A stretch of 28,502 nt of DNA from Phoronis ovalis (lineage: Eukaryota; Phoronida; Phoronidae), in contig JAOXYB010034951.1 of assembly GCA_028565635.1 (NCBI GenBank), positions 1-28,502 on the forward strand. Direction: 5' to 3'. A model generated the notes under the pieces. It saw only the letters and a program-made list of their open reading frames with translations. It did not search any database and was not told the origin of the DNA. Position numbers and translations under genes: made by a program. Below are positions 11,580-21,300 of the stretch, one piece after another (position 1 is the stretch's first letter; each line of letters starts with the position of its first letter).

Positions 11580-11723
11580 ACACGCATACCATCCACTGAT
11601 TTGAATTGGACCCTTCGGGATACTTGTCTTTCACACAACTTCAGAATTTATCCCTGCATTTTTCCTGTTTACCGTACTTTAGAAATAATCCCACAGCTCC
11701 CTGCTTGGGAGTACGTGGACTAA
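11580..11723 (+). CDS. Probable alternative SLC6 terminal exon B
   Basis: A strong pyrimidine tract and TTCACAG precede 47 open codons and TAA. The phase is 0, exactly what the donor at 8887 requires, so it can replace terminal exon A. The tail begins TRIPSTDLNWTLRD and ends PAWEYVD. A PS-x-D-x-x-W spacing loosely recalls the D-P-S-W-G region of exon A, so it may be a diverged duplicate, but this is not proven. No other plus-strand gene nearby would explain it. Alternatively it could be a chance ORF beside a good acceptor. Confidence 0.55.
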   Translation, partial: TRIPSTDLNWTLRDTCLSHNFRIYPCIFPVYRTLEIIPQLPAWEYVD

Positions 11724-12261
11724 GTGTGATTTACTATCGTTTTGTGAATATTTTGCCAAACTATGCCTTAACGATATAAATTGATTTTATAATAATCTGT
11801 AGTAGTTCTGTAGATTGCAATTTTAAAAGCTCTTCCTTTATTCAAAAGTTTAGTTTTCAATAACAACATGATGACAATAGATGATTTTTACAAAGTAAGG
11901 TGTAGAGCCTCTGATGACAGGAAAAATAATTATTAATATTTTTTGACACAACTAAACAAGTTTTTTTGATGATTTTGACTTTTATTTCATTTTTCAGTTA
12001 TAACGATTATATAACCATTCCAGATATTTGTATCAGAATATTAACAGCAGACTTTTGGAACATTTTGACACTTTTTATAATTGTTCGAGTTTGACTGTTT
12101 GTTGTTGGTTAAAGGATGGAATTTTCAGAATACACCAAAGAATTTTCATTAATTGAAAGCTAAATCTTATTCTGTCAACTATGACATTGACTATGTGTCG
12201 AATTTTGTAATGCCTTTTCAATTCATTTGCATTTCGCACTATATGCATTTTTTACTGTTCA

Positions 12262-12267
12262 AATAAA
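12262..12267 (+). terminator. Candidate poly(A) signal AATAAA for isoform B
   Basis: AATAAA about 540 bases after the exon B stop is followed by a T/GT-rich stretch (TTTTCTGTACTGGTTTC). This gives exon B its own plausible 3' end. A later AATAAA at 12601-12606 is possible as well. Confidence 0.35.
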
Positions 12268-12299
12268 ATGTTATCAGTCTGCAATTTTCTGTACTGGTT

Positions 12300-13395
12300 T
12301 CAGTAGTAGAAGTAAAAAAATATCAGAAATATACTACACATTTCAGTTACAATTGTGTATTAACTAAAAATAGCCAGTTTTTTTTAACGTACAAAACAAC
12401 GGAATGGGAAGTATCACTTTTTAATACCAGTGGAACTTTTCTATATTACCCTTCTGCTGAACACATAAGAGTTCATACCCATGAAATATGTCAGGACAAA
12501 AGCATCTCTCTGGTTACCACATTTGTGGCATGTATTATGTTCAGTGCCTGCTGTCTCATTTAATTGGGCTTACCATGAACAACTCTATCCCTCTGTATGA
12601 AATAAACATGCAAAGCTAAAACAATTTCATTTATTCTAAAACTGAAATAAATTTCTTATGAGGTTACATTAAAATTAGTGGCACCAATGTAACATGAACA
12701 TTAAACATACGAGTGGCTTAATTCAGTCAAACTTTCCATGCCAATACACAAGCTTTTCGGAACAAAGTAATGCAATATATTAAGGCACAACATGTATCAA
12801 AATATATTTTTACATGACACCAAAGCTGTTTACCAATCTTGCCTGTCAATTTTAATGATACGATACAATTTTTGTGAGTAAAGATGTCTACTGCCATGCG
12901 AAACAGTGCACCAAATCACAAATTATTTTGCAACACCGTACAGCACTTTTACAATCTTTAACATATAAAAAACAAGACTGGGGATTGTTTTAAATGTTTC
13001 CGTATAATTTTGCTTCTAACCACTAAGTTCTAACTAAATACATATAATTAATATTTTACATAATTTGGGAAGCATGTAACTGGGAAAAAATTTAAATTAC
13101 CTGTTTTTAATAATTCTCCAGGTCAAAAAAGAATACAATTTTGAGTGCCACAATAAACATTTTACAATTCCACAGCGTTAAAAAAAGTAACAGAACCTTT
13201 AAAATTGTTGAACTTTAATTATCTTTAAAGCACGGTAAGGCAAGATCATCATTAATTCTTACAATGAGCATTACCCAGTACTTGTGCCAAATCAATAATA
13301 ATGGAGGATGCCAAGGTCTGACATGAACATATGATTTGCATTAAAATGTATATCTTTATACATTTTTATTTAGGTGTCTACCGTAGAAATATAAC
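12300..13395. other. Convergent intergenic / 3' UTR sequence
   Basis: AT-rich sequence with no exon that I can support on either strand. It separates the plus-strand SLC6 3' ends from minus-strand transcripts. Confidence 0.5.
12630..12635 (-). terminator. Candidate minus-strand poly(A) signal
   Basis: AATAAA reads on the minus strand here and could terminate whatever transcript contains the orphan exon at 14071-14255. It lies only about 365 bases beyond the plus-strand signal at 12262, as expected for convergent genes. Confidence 0.25.
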
Positions 13396-13707
13396 TTAGG
13401 CGAGACCAAAAATAAACTTTGTTTAATGGGCTCGACCGCTTCAAATTTTGGCGTTTCAATTCTTTTAAAATTTATTTATTGTAAAAAAAATCAGAAAGAC
13501 AAAAACCCAACTCGCACAAATTCTCGCGGTGTTGCCTTATTCAAAATATTTTTCTTTTCTTTTAACACTAAAAAAACCTGACGCCTCAGTTTTTAAAGGC
13601 TTTAGTCCATTAAATACCTTTTAAAAATAAAAATAAAAACCGTTCTACCCACTCTGTTTTTGAGGGCATTTGCCCATTAAACAACTTTTATTTTTGGTGT
13701 AGCCTTA
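13396..13707. mobile_element. 306-bp MITE, PIF/Harbinger-like
   Basis: Element 13399-13704 has terminal inverted repeats of about 33 bases, 29 of which match by hand count. Each arm reads GGC, then ACCAAAAATAAA, then TTGTTTAATGGGC going inward. It is flanked on both sides by TTA (13396-13398 and 13705-13707), the 3-base target duplication typical of PIF/Harbinger. It has no coding capacity, so any transposase must act in trans. Variants of the TTTAATGG motif recur internally (about 13600). Class assignment rests on the TSD and GGC terminus only. Confidence 0.75.
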
Positions 13708-14070
13708 CTCATCATCCATGCCTGTCTAGATGCAAATTATAATGCTACCATTTATGGAATGACTAAATTAATCTCGAAAAAGAATGATATTAAATATATG
13801 AAACATGCATATACATTTAAAAATATTATTTCTATAATTCTATATTTATTTATAACTAAATCTGAATTAAAGTAAAGCCCACTTTGAACATTAACAATTT
13901 ACCAAACAAGAACAACATACAACATGTATTGAAAAAATGTATAACAAGAAATTGATTGTAAATACAAAGTAACTCCAAAAATACCGACCTAAACAGGCCA
14001 TAACAGTCAATATACATCCAATAATTTATGTAAAATACACAGAGGTTACCTTGCAATAAGTATATTATAC

Positions 14071-14255
14071 CTGGATTTTCCATAACTACGTTCTCCCCGA
14101 AAAGACACCCATGGGGCATCCTTCCAGAAAACTTTTCCCCGTGTGATCTTTTCATCAACAAACAACATCAATGACATGTAACAGTCATCAACACTGCCAT
14201 CAAGGTCAAGGATATCCTTGATGTTATAAAAGGTGAACCGCAACCGCCGTCTAAA
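14071..14255 (-). CDS. Orphan minus-strand exon, unrecognised protein
   Basis: Acceptor TTTATAG precedes an open 185-base stretch ending at donor GTATAA. An alternative donor GTAACC would extend the exon to 14050. Only one frame is open, giving 61 residues including FTFYNIKDILDLDGSVDD, MSLMLFVDEK, WKDAPWVSFRGERSYGK. The balanced composition (Trp, Asp, Arg, aromatic residues) and clean splice sites argue for real coding sequence. I do not recognise the family. It lies 958 bases past the nicotinamidase stop on the same strand. It could be an alternative 3' exon of that gene (phase 0 fits the donor at 15659) or part of another gene whose other exons I could not identify. Confidence 0.5.
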
Positions 14256-14686
14256 CTATAAACATAAATACTGAAACTGAATATGTATGATGGATATGAG
14301 TTTGTACATTATACCTTTTTGGTAATATTTTCTGCATTTTGTACGTGTTACCTAGGCAGCACATTTAAATTTTAAATACTATGATTTTCATTGTTTATAG
14401 TTTGATGCGGCATGTATTGAGCACTGTTGATTCACAATATTGATTTTACATTGCAGCAATATAATTTTCTGAAAGTTAACCCCCTTTACAAAATGACGCC
14501 CAGAAGCAATCTCTCGTCAACTGAAAGAACCTGTAAAAATAGCTGTTTTCCAATAGTTCACACAGAGCGTATTTACAGAAAACTCCAGTATTATTTTTTA
14601 TGGAATAATTTTTAGTTTTAGCTAATACTGATTCCTTACAAAGTAATTAAAAGTAAAAACAAAGTTTTTCACCATAAAAATTACTC

Positions 14687-14692
14687 TTTAAT
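14687..14692 (-). terminator. Candidate nicotinamidase poly(A) signal (ATTAAA)
   Basis: The common variant ATTAAA reads on the minus strand about 520 bases after the stop and is followed by T/GT-rich sequence. No AATAAA is seen on this strand between the stop and the orphan exon. It is a weak call without transcript data. Confidence 0.3.
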
Positions 14693-15212
14693 TTATGTCT
14701 GCTACTCAGTGGTAAAAACAAAGCTTTTTAGCAACAATTCATTGTTTATGAGTATTTATACTAGCCTCTTATATACTAGGTTGTCCAATTTAAAGCTCTA
14801 TATATTAAGAAAGTGCAACTCAATATTTAGGTTCTTGACAAACTGGCTCAAATATGAGCGTAGATTTGAGACATAAGTCGGCGTAAAATAGTGCAGGCAT
14901 GATCTAACAACTCCATTGGGGGACCCTAGCATTTTTACCACTCCTACCTAACTATTTTCATGGCTCCTCCCCCAACAGCTATAATTAGCTCATAATACAA
15001 AGTTTTTTGCTCCCCCTCAACATCAGAAATTTTACCCAACCCTACTTTGTAACTATAATTGTTTCCAGGTCCTCCCCCTTATAATATTTTTTAAATGAGC
15101 ATTTACCATACTAACATTCCCCTAATGATTCCTGTGCAGAAAGTTATATGGAACTTGGATCATCGGTGATTTCAATCAGCAGTTACATATTAGCACGCTG
15201 TAAGAGTTTGGT

Positions 15213-15308
15213 TTAGCTAATTATGGCATCTTTTTCTGACAAGGTATACAGCATAGTTGAACAACCAAGTTCTGGTCTTCTGTCTCTTGCATTAACCAAA
15301 TCAGAAAC
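15213..15308 (-). CDS. Naam: Nicotinamidase exon 8: C-terminus
   Basis: Acceptor CATATTAG gives 31 codons and TAA: VSDLVNARDRRPELG, then a short tail ending DAIIS. The D/P-x-LV...RPELG pattern continuing from HSSE fits the usual end of this family, and the phase is exact. Confidence 0.9.
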   Translation of the reverse strand, partial: VSDLVNARDRRPELGCSTMLYTLSEKDAIIS

Positions 15309-18300
15309 CTAATATGGAAAATTGAAAAAAGTACAGTTACTGTTAACTTAATAGAAATTAATGAAATTCACCATTTAAAAAAACACTATTGATTTGATAG
15401 TGATGTAATTAATAAAGTGGCTAGTGGCCAACAATGATGCAAAATCCAGCTAAAGTTACAGAGGAAATGATTCCATATCAAAGAAATATAAATATAATTA
15501 TATAACAGTTACAAAAGTTTAGCAAAGTTTAACCAACAATGTAACAAAAACCTCATATTAAGCAAATCTTTCAACCACTGTTGTCAACCTCTACTTCATC
15601 TTGTGTATACATTTGATTAATACACAATGATGTTACTCAGTTACTCAGAGATACTCACTTCACTGGAATGTACAATAAGACCTCCCTTAGCCTCAATACT
15701 GTTCTGTGTGTTCTTGATATCCTCTACATTTACGCCTCTACATGCATCATCAATGACAACGGTTCGAAAGCCTTCTTCTAAAGCGTGGATTGCAGTGGCA
15801 CCTGTATGAACAGCAAAATAAATAGAATCTTGGTTATCCTTTTTAGCATCTTGTTGCACACATTACTTTTACTCCAGTGAGATTTTAAAGTTAGTAATAA
15901 TACAATCTGAACAAATCCATCCATTGGGTGTTTCGTACGTTCTCAACTAACATCTGGGCTTAACCATAGTCAATTTCTGTTTATTATCTCGAAAAGCTGA
16001 AGAACTATAATCCCTTTATTTCTACATAAATGTGTCACGAAAGTCTTGACACCAATCAAATTGCAGCTTACAATAATAGGTATAACAGTGGACTAAGCAC
16101 GTAGGGGGTCGAACACTCACATTCTGTCCTGCCAGAGTTTATCTATATATAGTCCACTAAGCAAAAAGCAATACCTAATATTCCGAATAAGTCATAAAGA
16201 TAGAATAGATGTGGTAGGCGATGATAGATCATGCAGAGAGAAAGTCTTATCTTGGTTGGCAAAGGATTAATGAAGTAATTGTTTTGTTCTTGTTAAATTG
16301 AAGGAATATAACAAAAATTGACTATGGTTAAGCCCAGACGTTAGTTGAGAAGGTACGGAACACTAACGATGGATTTATTCAGACTGGTAATAATATTGAG
16401 ATATTTTTTTTCATTTGCTTTGCATTGTTATTGGCAATTTAGCTTAATCTATCAAGGTAAGCCTGCAATGGACCTCACTGTATTTTACAGACAGTCCAGG
16501 ATCACCTTAAATTCACGTAAAGTGCACTAAAGTTATAGTTATATTGTGTTTTCAGACTATAAAAAATATTTTATTTGCTTAATTGTAAATATTTTTACCT
16601 AATCCAGAGTTTTTCAGTCACTGTCATTTGTGTACTTTTTCCTTTTAACTAAATATAAGCCCCTCATATCATTTACCCCAAACGTGACCTAGTCTTCTTT
16701 TAATTTCACATTTCAGCACAGAGGACAGTATTAATAATTACATATAACATTAGGCCAAACTTCAGACAGATGCCATCACAATACAGTACCTTATATGCAA
16801 TTAATGTTGTCTGTAGTTAGAAAGTGCAATTTTACATAATATTTAATGCGCATAAACAAAGCACTGGATACAGTCTGCTTTTGATAAATCATATAGTGCT
16901 CCACTAAACCAAGGAAACAATCTTATGGGGAAACTCATTACTATATTATTGTGCACTTTAAGTTTGTTTGCAGTGTTTACCCAAGCACAACAGTAGCCTC
17001 ACAGACTGAACTTAGCTTGCATGCTAGCTAGCTATTCTGAGGGTTCTCTTAGTGTATAGAGCTGATGGGATGTGCCGCTGGTTCGGCTTACCTTTTTTGA
17101 CAAATTTTAGAACATTCTTTATGATCCTGTGGTATAGTGTTTGAGGCCTAGTCAGGAAAACTTTTCAAGCAAAATAGTGAACAATGTCCAATAAAACAAG
17201 TAACAAATGCGCTGTGCACTATTTATGTCAGTGGATGTTGATTCCGTGTTGACTGTATATTTTGAGATTCGTTTTAGAATTTTTGGTATTTTTTGGGGTC
17301 CAAATTTCCACATTTTTGATATAGAGTTAGTCCACACCCCTCACCCCAAAATATACTTAAGAGACCTCCCGGGCTAGCCGTGCTCCCTAATGCAAACTGA
17401 ATGCTAGTCTTATGAATAAACAAATGCTGCATTCTACAATAATAAAACTTAAAACAACACTATTTTCCTTGATCTTAGTCAAGGTCAAGAATGATTCGAG
17501 GTAATGTAAATTATATGATATGCAGTTCAAAAGTGTGTGTGTGTGTATGTTGTACATGTATATATACTTTATGTGATGGGCATAACAAATCTCTGTCTCA
17601 TGTATCGAGAACTTTAGTGGTTAATTGTTTGGCAGCTGTCAGAAAAAGAGCTGCATTTCTTCTCATATAATTTCATGATGACAATCAAGCACTGAACTGA
17701 CTTATTATACAGTTGAGCAGAACTAGCACAAGATCAGTTATGTTTACTTACAAATAATACCGAAAGTCCTGTATATACATACCTACGCACACATCATATG
17801 CCAAACCACATATATAGACATCAGTAACTTGCCGTTTCTGTAGTTCAGATAGTAATTGTGTCTGTGAAAGTTTATTATTATCCCAAAATGCCGAATAACT
17901 GTCAATCTCAGGGTTAGTTCCTTTGCATACGCTGACAGAATTATCTACAACCTATATAAAGTATACATTAAAAATACAAAATTAAAAACTGGCATACACT
18001 TAATATGTTAAAATTACATATAAACTTGTTTTTACTTTAATTATTCTTATAAATTTCGCCACCATAAATTTCTTGTGATAACTTACTATTTTGTCAACAT
18101 TTCATTACAGCAACTATGTGTGACCACACTAATTTTATTAAATTAAAATATGCATATTTTTTCAAAATCTTTTTCAAGTAGTCTGAGTAATAGTAATTAG
18201 TGGCAGCAGGTATTCAAGATAAACGTAACAGACCATGTTGTTTCTACAAATGTATAAATTGTACAGTACGTTTATTAAAATCACTGTAAAATGACATGGG

Positions 18301-21300
18301 GTGACACATGGGGTGACACATGGGGTGACACATGGGGTGACACATGGTGGCGAGTTGCGTCATATCTTAAGTGTTTCGCAATAATTTTTCGGTAAAAACA
18401 ACTTTCTAATAACTTTAACACCAACAATTATCTTAGCTATTATTAGGACAAGAGAAACATTAATTTTATATTAATTTGGACTCTGTAATCTGATTATAAC
18501 TTTCTTTAATTTTCCATGATGAAAATAAAGAGATACTCCACACAAACAAGCACACACATGCATACACACACATGCTCGCACGCACACACACACAAAATTG
18601 CAAAAATCATTTTCCATGATGAAAAAAAAAGATTGACATTACACACCACACACACACACACACCTGCACGCACACACACCCGCACATACTTGCAAAGTCA
18701 CCTTTACACATAACATTTACAACAACCTTCAGCCTGTCTCACAAATTAAACTTTTTCTTTATTTTAAACTTTATGAATTTCCATGACTAGATTTCATAAT
18801 TTTTACCTGTCTGTGATCCTTAACTTTCAAAAAAATCATAATTTCTCAGTAAAGCAAAAATTGAAATTTTGAAAACCTCAAACACAGTTTTGTGCAAGTT
18901 TTAAGTTTGTAGGGTTTCTTTTTAAAAACACAATTTTGCCCCAAAATATTTTTTTATCACGTATTTATGATCAAACTTTATAACCTTCTGATTAGTAAGT
19001 TTAGAGTATTACCGTTTTACAAGTGTATACTTTTATATGTCTATCTTCATTTCAATAAAACATACTAAATTGAAATATATTTACAACTCATCTAGTGTAT
19101 CGAGAAATTCTCTATTCACTGTGCTTTGCTGGTAAAAGCAAAGTTTTACTGCAGCCTACAGTAGTCTCAGTAAGTACCTTCAACAGCTTTATCACAGAGA
19201 ATTCCCCTAACAAAACATAAGGTATCTTACCTTCAAGTCTTTGTGTAGTTCTGCACCCCAGGAATTCTGTACACAATGAGTTGACCACAATACCTGCTCA
19301 GTAAAGGGTGGGCCTTCAAATACAACTTTATCATATAACTTTGCACTTTTGCTAGACACCTGAAAACAAATAAGATTTATTCAGTTCAAAGATAATATAG
19401 CTCAATCAACTGAATTCAACATTCAATTAACAAAAGTTTCCACCGACGAACAATCAACATCATCACAGCTCATGACAGCTAGTCTTCACCATGCAGTGCT
19501 AAAACCTATTTAAAATTGTCTGATAAAAGGCTGTCTGTTTTCCACTTTCCGCAGCGCTGATGAAGATATCATATGATACTTTACTAATGAATTATACGAT
19601 ATTTATAAGGAAAAAGACATTCTTGAAAGAACTAACAAGAGGTTTGTGTGTGCAGACAGATGCCCATAACTTAGTGGCTTAGTGTGGTTTTAACTCAGGC
19701 AGTGCAATTTTTTATCTAGTTTCCTATTAAGTTGAAAGCGATCTCTCCATGAATTAGTGTTTTCAAGATCTGGGCAAAAACTTGACAGCTTGTCGAAGTT
19801 TCAGACTGACGTATCTTTTCATGGTCTTTTTAATATACAACCTTAGTTTTCAACTCCCCCCTTCATGAATCTACCTTCAAGTAATTCTTTGTCTTTCCAG
19901 CCAGTCGACCAGTCAGTAATTTAATGTTCAAAACAGTGCAAAATGTAAATAATTGTGTAATTTGTGATTGGAAATTTAAAGAATACTTGTCCATGCTGAA
20001 TGTGTTATGAAGAAATGAGATGATACAGATTTCAAACTACAAAAGAAGTTCATGGATTGTCAGGACATAATGCTATACATCAGAGGTCTTGAAATGTTAC
20101 ATGTACAGGGCTATTAGTTTGTGGACTGAGTAAGCACTGAGAAACCTTGCATTGTAATGTATAAATTAGTATGCAATGAGCACGGAACATATAATGTCAC
20201 CAGGGCAACATAATCCAAATCACAATGTAAGTAATATATCTACTGGACAAGGTTACAGAGTAGTGACAGGAAAAATTCATTCCTTTCATTTAGTAGTATA
20301 TAGATGAGATATAACCTACGACAGCTTTTATTTTCATGTTTCTCTATAATACAAATACTGTATATTATTCAATTGTGCTTATAACCTACACCATTCTAAC
20401 ATTTAACTGTTTTAAAATTGTGGAAATATTAAATTAAATCTAAACAATAAAAATCACTTTACAGGTTTTGCATAAACTTAAAATTAGTTTATCTATTGGG
20501 AATGATGTCCCCTGAATAAATATAAGATGACAATTTATTATTCGAACAGGCATATTCATAAACAGTCAGTTTCAGTCAATACTGAACTGAATTACATCAG
20601 GAAATTACGAAAATTACTGATGGAAACGTGAATATTAACGAGTGATTGTGTTTATAACCTTAAAACAATCTTAAAATAGCATTTCAAAAGACATGTATCT
20701 ACACATTATTACTTAATATATTGATATTTTTCCATCTTCCCATGTACCTATATTATTTCTAAGAAGTGAACTAATTTGAAAAGAACAAACTTTATGCAAG
20801 ACTTCATAATGACACACCATTACACAGAATTATTCTAACGATCTATTATTAGATTTTATTACCAAGGTTACGTACTAAATATTTTGAGAAAAGTTACCAA
20901 GTATGTGGCATAATGTGCAATAATTTGCCAAATGTCATTTATTTTTTTCACGCAGAAAAACAGTTATTCCCTTTTACCAGGATCCTTTCTAGATACTCCA
21001 CCAGACTCCACACTATACCAAATTTTAATCACATCTAAAATACTTTTTAACACCGACAACAATTATTATTGAATATATCTACCACAATAAAGTACTGCAC
21101 ATCTTTTAGCTCTTTTGAAATTTAACATGTTGTCCAAAAAAAATTGTGACTGAATTGACAGAATTTTTTTAGTCAAAATTGATATCAAATTTTCTGAACT
21201 GACCCAGTATGTTGGATATGAATTTTATTTCTGTTTTTCATTTATTTTCAGAATACATTTTTTTGACATATAAAAGACATTTAATATATCTTTATTAAAT

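Noticed and set aside
13856-14161. 101-codon minus-strand frame overlapping the orphan exon
   Set aside because: It is out of frame with the well-formed exon at 14071-14255 and runs into AT-rich sequence with a hydrophobic, random-like tail.
15627-15809. 60-codon plus-strand frame
   Set aside because: It is the antisense shadow of nicotinamidase exon 7.
18516-18713. Thr/His-rich plus-strand frame
   Set aside because: It is a translation of CA microsatellites.
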